A DNA stretch of 64,000 bases, taken from the NCBI RefSeq assembly GCF_900187385.1, contig NZ_FYEY01000001.1, positions 1,178,001-1,242,000 on the forward strand, read 5' to 3'. This document shows, one piece after another, positions 55,289-62,818 of this stretch. The translations under genes were made by a program, and so were the position numbers. Within the stretch, counting starts at the first letter, position 1, and each line of letters starts with the position of its first letter. A model generated the notes under the pieces. That model was not told the origin of the DNA, did not search any database, and worked only from the letters and a program-made list of their open reading frames with translations. Origin of the DNA: Streptomyces sp. 2114.4. GTDB lineage: Bacteria > Actinomycetota > Actinomycetes > Streptomycetales > Streptomycetaceae.

Positions 55289-55444
55289 CGGCGGCCAGTC
55301 CCGTCCCGACTCCCGGGCTTCCGTCGCCGCCAGGCCGCTAACCACCCGGCACAGCGCCCGATCGCCAGCTGCCACCCCGGGCCGGCCGGGCCGTCGCCTG
55401 CAGGGAGGAGCGGTTCAGCATGGAACGGGCCGGTCAAACCAGCC

Positions 55445-55474
55445 TGGCAAACGGTCAAGATTGCTTGTCAGAGG
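55445..55474 (-). repeat. Right 30-bp inverted repeat flanking the methyltransferase
   Basis: This is the reverse complement of 54199-54228 with three mismatches. The IS30-type fragment begins some 80 bp further right. Confidence 0.8.
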
Positions 55475-55549
55475 ACACCGACTACATCACCTGGACGCGT
55501 CGGCCGCCTGTCGTCAAACGATGGCACCCTCAAGTGATCAACGCACCAC

Positions 55550-55912
55550 CCACGGATGATCATGTGTTCGTGGAGGCACAGGTGCGTGACTACGGGTTTT
55601 CGCCGGCTCAGCAGGATGAGATCTGGAGGCGCTGGCGTGCGGGGCAGTCGTTCAGCTTGATCGGGCGGGCGCTGGGGGCACCGATGCAGCACGTCCGCCG
55701 GTTCCTGTACCAGAGCGGCGGCGTCCGCCTCACCCCGCAGACGCGATCAGAGCGGCATCTGAGCGGCAGCGAGCACGAGGAGATATCCCGCGGTATCGCC
55801 GCCGGAGAATCGGCCCGGCAGTTGGCCTGGCGACTGGGCAGATCACCTTCGACCGTCTCCCGCGAGATCGCCCGCAATGGCGGCCGGAATCGCTACCGTG
55901 CCGCAGTACAAG
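55550..55912 (+). pseudogene. IS30-family transposase N-terminal fragment
   Basis: Readable as EAQVRDYGFSPAQQDEIWRRWRAGQSFSLIGRALG and then HEEISRGIAAGESARQLAWRLGRSPSTVSREIARNGGRNRYRAA. The latter is the IS30 helix-turn-helix region. The catalytic DDE domain is missing. After ~55912 the sequence changes to an integrase tail. Confidence 0.8.
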
Positions 55913-55959
55913 GCGACCGGCCCTTCAGTGGCGCGTTCCAGCAGCGTGAGGCGCAAGTG

Positions 55960-56152
55960 GGCGACCGTGACCTTGACTAACGGAGTGTCCCTTCACGAGG
56001 TGTACCGGTGGCTGGGGCACCGCTCCATCAAGGTCACGGTCGATCGCTACGGGCTCCTCCCCCAGGACGGGCGCGAGCGCTGCCGCCAGGTGGTGGCGGC
56101 GACCTTCGAGGGCCACCTGCCGGAGGAGCTGTCGGTGGGGCCGGCCGCGTGA
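55960..56152 (+). pseudogene. C-terminal tail of a tyrosine recombinase (integrase)
   Basis: NGVSLHEVYRWLGHRSIKVTVDRYG is the C-terminal active-site block of a phage-type or conjugative-type tyrosine integrase. It holds a His-x-x-Arg-like segment and the nucleophilic Tyr, followed by RERCRQVVAATFEGHLPEE. The N-terminal domains are absent. It is joined to the IS30 fragment without a gap and ends 4 bp before the next gene. Confidence 0.8.
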
Positions 56153-56156
56153 GCCG

Positions 56157-57557
56157 CTACCGGATTCCGAGCTCGCGCAGGACCCGGTGCTGAGTTGGTG
56201 CCGGCTTCGCCGGGAAGTAGAGGTAGCAGACGCCTCCGGTGCCGCCGACGACCTTGCCTTCGGCGTTCCTGCGCTTCGTCCGCAGCCAGACGTTCTCGAA
56301 CTGGCGCCGCCTGTAGACGTGCCGGACCGCGGCGTCGTCCGGCGAGGCCGGGTCGTTGGCGATGACGTCGCCGTCCTTGGTGAAGCCGACGATCGTCATC
56401 AGGTGGCCGGCGGTGCCGTAGCCCGCGCCGTCGAGTTCGGTCTTCAGGAAGGACTGGGACGTGATAACCGGGATGCCTGCGTGGATGAGGCGTTCGGCGT
56501 CCGTGAGGGAGGAGAGGCGGGTGACGAGGCTCTGCAGGTCCCGGTAGGTGGCGGCGTAGGCGGCGTTGAAGGGCCAGTTGCCGCAGCCGTCGTACTGGTA
56601 GTCGAAGGTGTAGCGGGCGGCGTGGCAGACCTGGGGGTCGGCGTAGTCGGGGTTGACCCAGGACAGCTGCTGCCGGGTGGGCTTGCGGCCCCAGTATTCG
56701 ACGATCATCTGGGAGGAGGTGGGGCTGCACCAAGCCTCGCCGCCGTTGTCGTACTCCGGGTACTGGCCCTTGTGGATCTCCTGCGAGTAGCGCGGGACGG
56801 TCAGCTCGCGGCCGACGAGGCGAGGCGTGGACGCCGGCACCTCGAAGCGGTCGGGGAGGTCCGAGCCCATGGCGCCCAGCCGCCAGACGGTGGGGGTGGC
56901 GCCGCCACCGGGCCTGCGGCAGAGGGTGACGCGGAGCTCGTAGGAGGTCAGACGGAGGCCGCTCGCCGGGGTGTCGATGGCGAAGGTGTCGGTCGAGATG
57001 CTGCTCTTGCCGTCCTTCTGGCCGTCGACGGAGGTACGCCGGATGTCGGCGTCGCCGTCGCCGGCGGTCCAGCGGCCCATGACGTACCAGGGGGTGCGGC
57101 CGCCGTCGGTGTAGGTGCCGCGCAGCTCGACGGCGATCCATGTGCCGGGCGGGGTGTGTGCGTTCCAGGAGGCGACGACCTCGGTGGCCGGGACCGGAAG
57201 GCGGTGGACCGGCGACGTCCAGGTGGCGTACTCCCAGGTGGCGGACCTGCCGGTGTGCGGGTCCCGGTAGTCGAAGGTGCCGGTCGGGTGCGCCAGGCGG
57301 ATGCCGGGCCGGGCGCCGGACGCGGGGGCGGTGCCCCTGCCGCGGCCCCTGGCCCAGTCGGCTGTGGTGGTCCAGGCGTGATAGTCCACGAGGCTCTTCG
57401 GTCGGCGGGCAGGGGCGTCCGGGGTGCGGGCCGGGGTGGCGGTACCCGCTGCGGTGCTGCGCGAGGCGTCGGCGGCCTGCGCCGAGGGGGCGGCGACACC
57501 CGCGGCGGCGGCGAGCGCGGCGGCCAGGACGGTGCGCCGGGGCGCGGAGCTGGTCAT
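56157..57557 (-). CDS. Tat-secreted C39-like cysteine peptidase family protein
   Basis: A 466-residue protein starting at ATG 57557. The N-terminus is a twin-arginine signal (SSAPRRTVLAAALAAAAG, then AQAADA). A beta-sandwich region covers ~50-270. The C-terminal papain-like domain has GGEAWCSPTSSQMIVEYWG (catalytic Cys), AGHLMTIVGFTKDG (His) and VIANDPASP (Asp/Asn). This is a C39-like peptidase fold found in many secreted Streptomyces proteins. The protein is likely extracellular or wall-associated. The substrate is unknown. Confidence 0.87.
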   Translation of the reverse strand: MTSSAPRRTVLAAALAAAAGVAAPSAQAADASRSTAAGTATPARTPDAPARRPKSLVDYHAWTTTADWARGRGRGTAPASGARPGIRLAHPTGTFDYRDPHTGRSATWEYATWTSPVHRLPVPATEVVASWNAHTPPGTWIAVELRGTYTDGGRTPWYVMGRWTAGDGDADIRRTSVDGQKDGKSSISTDTFAIDTPASGLRLTSYELRVTLCRRPGGGATPTVWRLGAMGSDLPDRFEVPASTPRLVGRELTVPRYSQEIHKGQYPEYDNGGEAWCSPTSSQMIVEYWGRKPTRQQLSWVNPDYADPQVCHAARYTFDYQYDGCGNWPFNAAYAATYRDLQSLVTRLSSLTDAERLIHAGIPVITSQSFLKTELDGAGYGTAGHLMTIVGFTKDGDVIANDPASPDDAAVRHVYRRRQFENVWLRTKRRNAEGKVVGGTGGVCYLYFPAKPAPTQHRVLRELGIR

Positions 57558-57762
57558 GGTGGAGGTCCCCCAGTCGGATGCGTACGCATGGGTGCGGGAG
57601 GTCGGGCCGGGGCCGCGGACGGGCACGGGCGGATCAGCAGTGGCTCAACTATTGCCGTTTCCGGCCCGCTTCGGAAGGCGCTGCGACGCGCGTCGCCCGA
57701 TGAATATTGGTGTGGACCACTGGCGTGCGAAGGGGCCGGGACCCCGCGCGTACGCTGGCGCA

Positions 57763-58347
57763 ATGGATCGTGATCTGGCTTTGCTCGCCGCCCGGCTGCG
57801 CGCCGTGCCGCCGTCCTGCGGGCCGGTGCGGCTGATCGCGGTCGACGGGCACGCGGGATCGGGCAAGAGTACGTTCGCCGGCCGGCTGGCCGATGCGCTG
57901 GGTGGTGCGCCGGTGGTGCACACCGATGATCTCGCCACCCACGAAGAGCTGTTCGCCTGGAGCGAGCGGTTCGCCCACCAGATCCTCCAGCCGCTGTCCC
58001 GAGGCGAGACGGCGCGCTACGGCGTCTACGACTGGCTCCGCGGGGAGTTCACCGAGGTGCGTGAGCTGGCGCCCGCGCCGCTGGTGCTGGTCGAGGGCGT
58101 GGGAGCGGGCCGGCGGGCGCTGCGCCCGTATCTGGCGTCCCTGGTGTGGATGGAACTGGCGCCCGAGCACTCCTGGGAAAGGGGACGGCTCCGGGACGGA
58201 CCGGGGCTCGCCGCGTTCTGGAGTGGCTGGATTCCGGCGGAGCGCGCGCACTTCGCAGCGGATCCTTCGCGTCCGTATGCCGACTTCCTGGTGCACCAGA
58301 AGCAGGTGGGGTACGAGGTGCTGACGGGACCGCCCGCGACGCCCTGA
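57763..58347 (+). CDS. Uridine-kinase-like P-loop nucleotide kinase
   Basis: A 194-residue protein starting at ATG 57763. IAVDGHAGSGKSTFAGRLADAL is the Walker A region. VVHTDDLATHEELFAW and LVLVEGVGAGRRAL match the uridine kinase/P-loop NTPase group. There is no Shine-Dalgarno. A TACGCT hexamer lies about 7 bp upstream of the ATG, so translation may be leaderless. Substrate specificity is uncertain. Confidence 0.82.
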   Translation: MDRDLALLAARLRAVPPSCGPVRLIAVDGHAGSGKSTFAGRLADALGGAPVVHTDDLATHEELFAWSERFAHQILQPLSRGETARYGVYDWLRGEFTEVRELAPAPLVLVEGVGAGRRALRPYLASLVWMELAPEHSWERGRLRDGPGLAAFWSGWIPAERAHFAADPSRPYADFLVHQKQVGYEVLTGPPATP

Positions 58348-58434
58348 CCAGCCCCAGATCTCACGCTCCGTAGTGAACGGCGGCCGGTGGGCCGAAAGGC
58401 GCCGACAGGGTCCCGCCGAGTGCCCCAACTCGGC

Positions 58435-58464
58435 TTGACCTGGGGGGCGTACAGGACTTACGTT
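58435..58464 (+). promoter_or_regulatory. Candidate sigma-70-type promoter
   Basis: TTGACC (58435-58440) and TACGTT (58459-58464) are separated by 18 bp. This matches a HrdB-type promoter. It points into a short region ending in a perfect terminator hairpin and not into an obvious protein gene. Confidence 0.55.
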
Positions 58465-58470
58465 CTCAAT

Positions 58471-58540
58471 GTGCGGTTCTACGGACCGCCCGCAGATGCG
58501 AAGCCCCCGGTTGTTCCCCCGTGATCGGGGGCTTCGTTCT
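58471..58540 (+). ncRNA. Candidate small RNA (~70 nt)
   Basis: The region from the expected transcription start (~58471) contains one hairpin, 58473-58479 pairing with 58483-58489 around a 3-base loop. It ends in the terminator-like hairpin 58499-58536, whose loop includes a C5 run. No reading frame of note lies within. Promoter, two hairpins and compact length suggest a non-coding RNA. The C-rich loop could pair with Shine-Dalgarno sequences. The identity is not known. Confidence 0.45.
58499..58536 (+). terminator. Terminator hairpin of the candidate small RNA
   Basis: A perfect 10-bp stem (CGAAGCCCCC, 58499-58508, pairing with 58527-58536) with an 18-base loop. Only a weak T-run follows. 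Confidence 0.75.
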
Positions 58541-58811
58541 GCGTCAAACCACCTCTTATCGCCGCTCGGCGCTGCCTCTCCCTCACCCTGGGTCACCGCA
58601 TTCTTCGCGCCGCCGCGCCACGCGCCCTCGCCCCGTACCGCCCTCTACGACCTGCACCGATCCCGCAGGTACGATGCGAGTCTGTGCCACCGCAGGCCAG
58701 AACCGATGTGCGCGCGGCGAAGGTCAACTCCCGCTCCCCGTACGCCGGTTCACCCGGCCGCGGCCGGGCACGCGCCCGGCGGTACTGGGGGACGTGGTGT
58801 GGGGGGACGGG

Positions 58812-60707
58812 ATGGATGTCGGCGCTCAGGGTTCGCCCGCCCCGGCCGAGCTCGCCTGGCTGCGCGCGGTCGACGCCTACACCGTGGGCGCCTACCCGCA
58901 GGCGGAGGAGGAGTTCCGGGCCGCGGTACGACTCGATCCGTCGATGGCGGACGCCTGGCTGGGCCTGCACGCGCTGCGCGCCGACACCTCCATCGCGCTG
59001 CTGCGGATGCACCGGCACCGCGATCGCTTCGGTGAGATGCGCGCCCGCCACCGACGCACCCTCAACTCCTGGTACTGGCTGGGGTGGTGGGTGCAGCCGG
59101 TGCTGGAGACCGGCCGCGACCTGCTGCTCGCGCACGCCTCGCACTGGCTCGACGGCCGTCATGTCGCCGAGCTGGACCAGGCGCTGGCCGGCTGCCCGCC
59201 GGTCGACAGCGATCCCCAGGTGCGCTTTCTGCACGCCTGCCGTGCCTATCTCGTCAAGGACTGGGACCAGCTCGTACGGCATACCGAGCCGCTGCTCGGC
59301 GATCCGGTGCTGGGCATCGAGGCGGGGCTGTTCGGCGGGATGGCGCGGGTGCGGCTGGAGATGTACGGGCAGGCCGAGCCGCTGCTGTCGGCCGCGTTGA
59401 TGCGCTGCCGCAGCGAGCAGCCGCAGCGCAAGGAGCTGCGCTACTGGCTCGCGCGCGCCCATGAGGGCACCGGCCGCAGTGCCGCGGCGCTGCCCCTCTA
59501 CCGCGCGGTGCACCGCGTCGACCCGGCGTTCATGGATACCGCGGCGCGGCTCGCCGCCATCGCGGAGGGGGACGGGCTGGACGAGGGCGCCGATCTCGCG
59601 GCGGTCTCCGCGGCCGGCCTCGGCCAGGAGGCCGGCGGCGATCTGGCCCCGCTCGATCCGGTCGACGGCCGTGAGCTGCTGGTGACCGGTGAGGCGAACG
59701 GGCCGGACGGGGAGATCGGTGGCATCCCGGCCGGAGGCGATGCCGCGGCCCGGATCAAGGCGGCGGCGCCGGTGCCACGCGGCGCCGAGCGGCTGCCCGC
59801 GGGGCCGGCCGATCCGGTGCTGCTGGAGAAGGCCCTGGCGGAGCTGGAGCGGATGGTCGGCATGGAGCCGGTCAAACGGCAGGTGCGCGCGCTGTCGGCG
59901 CAGCTGCGCATGGCCCGGCTGCGCGCGAGCCAGGGGCTGCCGGTGCAGCCACCGAAACGACACTTCGTCTTCTCCGGCCCCTCCGGCACCGGCAAGACGA
60001 CCGTGGCACGGATACTCGGGCGGGTCTTCTACGCCCTGGGGCTGCTGGGCGGGGACCATCTCGTGGAGGCCCAGCGGTCCGACCTCGTCGGCGAATTCCT
60101 CGGCCAGACCGCCGTCAAGGCCAATGAGCTGATCGACTCGGCGCTGGGCGGAGTGCTGTTCGTCGATGAGGCGTACAGCCTGTCCAACTCCGGCTACAGC
60201 AAGGGCGATGCCTACGGCGACGAGGCGCTGCAGGTGCTGCTCAAGCGCGCCGAGGACAACCGCGACCGGCTCGTGGTCATCCTGGCCGGCTACCCGGAGG
60301 GCATGGACCGGCTGCTGGCCGCCAACCCCGGCCTGTCCTCCCGCTTCACCAGCCGGGTCGACTTCCCCAGCTACCGGCCGCTGGAGCTGACCGCGATCGG
60401 CGAGGTACTGGCTGCCGAGAACGGCGACCGCTGGGACGAGGAGTCCCGCGACGAGCTGTGCAGCATCAGCGGCCATGTCGTCGACCAGGGCTGGATCGAC
60501 GAACTGGGCAACGGCCGCTTTCTGCGCACCCTTTACGAGAAGAGCTGCGCCTACCGCGACCTGCGGCTCTCCACCTGGCGCGGCACCCCCACCCGCGACG
60601 ATCTCGCCACCCTCCGGCTGCCCGACCTGATGCAGGCCTACGGCGAGGTCCTTTCCGGCCGCGGCCCGGACGTCCAGGGACCGCCGCCGAAGGGGCTGGA
60701 TCTCTGA
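58812..60707 (+). CDS. EccA/CbbX-like AAA+ ATPase with N-terminal TPR region
   Basis: A 631-residue protein starting at ATG 58812 (MDVGAQGSPAPAELAWLRAV). The N-terminal ~280 residues are TPR-like helices (AEEEFRAAVRLDPSMADAWLGL, RAVHRVDPAFMDTAAR). The C-terminal AAA+ domain carries Walker A GPSGTGKT near 390-397, Walker B GVLFVDEAYSL near 443, and RLVVILAGYPEGMDRLLAANPGLSSRF with the sensor and arginine finger. This is the architecture of the type VII secretion ATPase EccA and of CbbX/SpoVK. No other ESX genes are within the window, so its partner is unknown. Confidence 0.88.
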   Translation: MDVGAQGSPAPAELAWLRAVDAYTVGAYPQAEEEFRAAVRLDPSMADAWLGLHALRADTSIALLRMHRHRDRFGEMRARHRRTLNSWYWLGWWVQPVLETGRDLLLAHASHWLDGRHVAELDQALAGCPPVDSDPQVRFLHACRAYLVKDWDQLVRHTEPLLGDPVLGIEAGLFGGMARVRLEMYGQAEPLLSAALMRCRSEQPQRKELRYWLARAHEGTGRSAAALPLYRAVHRVDPAFMDTAARLAAIAEGDGLDEGADLAAVSAAGLGQEAGGDLAPLDPVDGRELLVTGEANGPDGEIGGIPAGGDAAARIKAAAPVPRGAERLPAGPADPVLLEKALAELERMVGMEPVKRQVRALSAQLRMARLRASQGLPVQPPKRHFVFSGPSGTGKTTVARILGRVFYALGLLGGDHLVEAQRSDLVGEFLGQTAVKANELIDSALGGVLFVDEAYSLSNSGYSKGDAYGDEALQVLLKRAEDNRDRLVVILAGYPEGMDRLLAANPGLSSRFTSRVDFPSYRPLELTAIGEVLAAENGDRWDEESRDELCSISGHVVDQGWIDELGNGRFLRTLYEKSCAYRDLRLSTWRGTPTRDDLATLRLPDLMQAYGEVLSGRGPDVQGPPPKGLDL

Positions 60708-61274
60708 TACTCCAGCCGTAGATCGTGATCTCCACGTCGCATGGGCCTGCTCCCTGGGACCTTGGGCTCAGCTACTGCTCCGGGGGAGGGTCGTGATCTT
60801 GCTGCCGGCGCCGGTTGAGAGAACGGGCACGGCCACCGCTGATCATCGTCGACGCCCCGAACCGGACAGGAACACCACGGTCCACGGCTGGAGCGCCAGA
60901 GGCTGTTCCGCAATCCGCCAAGGCCCCCCATTATTTGTGGAGCACCTCGGCACGAGTCGTTGTTCCGCTTTCGTTCGGACGGAATGCGTGCCGGCCGATG
61001 CATACCCCGCCGCGTGGAATGCACAGCAGCGCGGCATGGGCGGCCGGGTGCACTGCACGTGATGCTCGCGGCCCTGGTGGGAGGAAAGCCGAAGCCTTCG
61101 TGCGGACATGAACCGGCTACCGCTGAGCGGAACTGATGGCCGGCCCTTCCGCTTCGCATCTCTCCGTACGGCCCGAGGAGACCAGATGTCACGCCTGGGG
61201 AGAATCGGCCATTCCGCAGGAATGGTCGCCCGCCCAGAGGCCGTGCCTCCCGTGTTTCTTACGGAATTCGGCAC
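60708..61274. other. Intergenic region without recognised gene
   Basis: About 570 bp. Several reading frames are open but none shows a family match or convincing codon bias. It leads into a truncated secreted-protein gene, so part of this DNA may be the scar of a deletion. Confidence 0.4.
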
Positions 61275-61582
61275 CTGCCGTGGTGGAGGCGTTCGCCAAG
61301 TGGTCGGCGTGCATGGCGGAAAAGGGCTACACCTACAAGAAGCCCATGGACGCCAACGACGATGTCCGCTTCGCCGATCCGTATCACGTTTCCAGCGAGG
61401 AAAAAGAAACGGCAAAGGCCGATATTTCCTGCCGGTACCAGAATCATGTGCAACAGACCTGGTTCGACGCCGAGGTGACCCTTCAGGAATCGGCCATCAA
61501 GAAGAACCAGAAAGCACTGAACGAGGTGAAGAAGGCCAACGACGCCGCTGTTGCCAGGGCTTCCGCGGTCACCCACGGCTGA
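61275..61582 (+). pseudogene. C-terminal remnant of a secreted hypothetical protein
   Basis: Residues from VVEAFAKWSACMAEKGYTYKKPMDANDD to the stop at 61582 resemble the C-terminal ~100 residues of a Streptomyces secreted or lipoprotein family. The features are paired cysteines in SACM and DISCRYQN, and then a long helix VTLQESAIKKNQKALNEVKK. The in-frame sequence upstream (from 61136) is unrelated and has no signal peptide or lipobox. The gene has therefore lost its 5' part. Confidence 0.6.
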
Positions 61583-61638
61583 GGGCTGTCCGGCTCTCCG
61601 GCCGGCCCGCGGGCTGTCCGGCTCTCCGGCCGGCCCGC
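61583..61638. repeat. Perfect 28-bp tandem duplication
   Basis: Two identical 28-bp units (61583-61610 and 61611-61638), each containing CCGGCCGG, lie directly after the stop of the secreted-protein remnant. They sit between it and the convergent CNNM gene, and may act as a termination region. Confidence 0.9.
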
Positions 61639-61675
61639 GGTGCGACTGAGGGACCGTAGGCCTCCTGTGGGTCCC

Positions 61676-62818
61676 TCAGCGCGCCATGGCCCGGCCCTCG
61701 GCCGGCAGCGGTGCCTCCTCACGGGGCTCGCTGACCCGGTCGCCCGGAGCACGGGCGCCCCGGGCACGGTGGCCACGGACGGCGGGGGCACGGTGGTGGG
61801 CCGGGTCGCGGACCTCGCCGACCAGCATCTCCAGGACGTCCTCCAGCGCGACCAGGCCGAGCACCCGGCCGGTCGCGTCGGCGACCGCCGCCAGGTGGGA
61901 GGCGGCCCGGCGCATCGCCGTGAGGGCGTCGTCCAAAGGCAGCTCGGCGCGCAGCGTCGTCATCGGATGCCAGATGCGCTGGGGCACCGCGCGGTCGCGT
62001 TCCTCCAGGTCCAGGACGTCCTTGACGTGCAGATAGCCCATGTACGCGCCGCCGGGCGCACACACCGGGAAGCGGGAGTAGCCGGTGCGTACGGTCAGCT
62101 CCTCCACCTGGCGGGGCGTCACCGTCGGTTCGACGGTGACCAGGGCCGCCCGGTCCAGGAGGACGTCGGTGACGGGCCGGCTGCCCAGTTCCAGCACGTC
62201 GGAGAGCTGTTCCTGCTCGGCCGGGTCGAGCAGACCGGCCTGGACCGAGTCCTCGACGAGATGGTTCAGCTGCTCACTGGTGAAGACCGCCTCCACCTCG
62301 TCCTTCGGCTCCACGCGGAAGAGCCGCAGCACCCCGTGGGCGCAGGCGCCGAGCAGCGCGGTGACCGGACGGCACAGCCGCGCGAAAGCGACGAGGCCCG
62401 GACTGAACCACAGGGCGGTCTTCTCGGGAGCCGCCATCGCCAGGTTCTTGGGGACCATCTCGCCGATGACGAGGTGGAGGAAGACCACCAGCGCCAGGGC
62501 GATGACGTAGCCGAGCGGGTGGACCAGGGCTGCGGGCAGGTGGACCGCCTCGAAGACCGGCTCCAGGAGGTGGGCGACGGTGGGCTCGGCGACCGCACCG
62601 AGCGTCAGGGAGCAGACGGTGATGCCGAACTGGGCGGCGGCCATCATCTGCGGCAGGTTCTCCAGGCCGTGCAGCACCTGCCGGGCCCGGGAGGAGCCCT
62701 CGGTCGCCAGCGGTTCGATCTGGCTGCGGCGTACCGAGACCAGGGCGAACTCGGCGCCGACGAAGAATCCGTTGGCGAGGACGAGCAGGACCGCGAAGAG
62801 CAGCTGGACCAGGGTCAT
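61676..62818 (-). CDS. CNNM/HlyC-CorC-type CBS-pair membrane protein
   Basis: A 380-residue protein. The N-terminal DUF21/CNNM transmembrane domain runs to ~190 (FAVLLVLANGFFVGAEFALVSVRR, HLVIGEMVPKNLAM). It is followed by a CBS pair (~210-340; GYLHVKDVLDLEERDRAV, GRVLGLVALEDVLEMLVGEV). The tail is short and disordered, without the usual CorC_HlyC domain. Family members are linked to Mg2+ or Co2+ transport. The start overlaps the stop of the upstream paralogue (ATGA), so they form a pair. Confidence 0.9.
   Translation of the reverse strand: MTLVQLLFAVLLVLANGFFVGAEFALVSVRRSQIEPLATEGSSRARQVLHGLENLPQMMAAAQFGITVCSLTLGAVAEPTVAHLLEPVFEAVHLPAALVHPLGYVIALALVVFLHLVIGEMVPKNLAMAAPEKTALWFSPGLVAFARLCRPVTALLGACAHGVLRLFRVEPKDEVEAVFTSEQLNHLVEDSVQAGLLDPAEQEQLSDVLELGSRPVTDVLLDRAALVTVEPTVTPRQVEELTVRTGYSRFPVCAPGGAYMGYLHVKDVLDLEERDRAVPQRIWHPMTTLRAELPLDDALTAMRRAASHLAAVADATGRVLGLVALEDVLEMLVGEVRDPAHHRAPAVRGHRARGARAPGDRVSEPREEAPLPAEGRAMAR

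Noticed and set aside
58440..58540. tRNA gene
   Set aside because: The hairpins do not form a cloverleaf and there is no T-loop GTTCRAR in the right place. A small RNA is a better reading.
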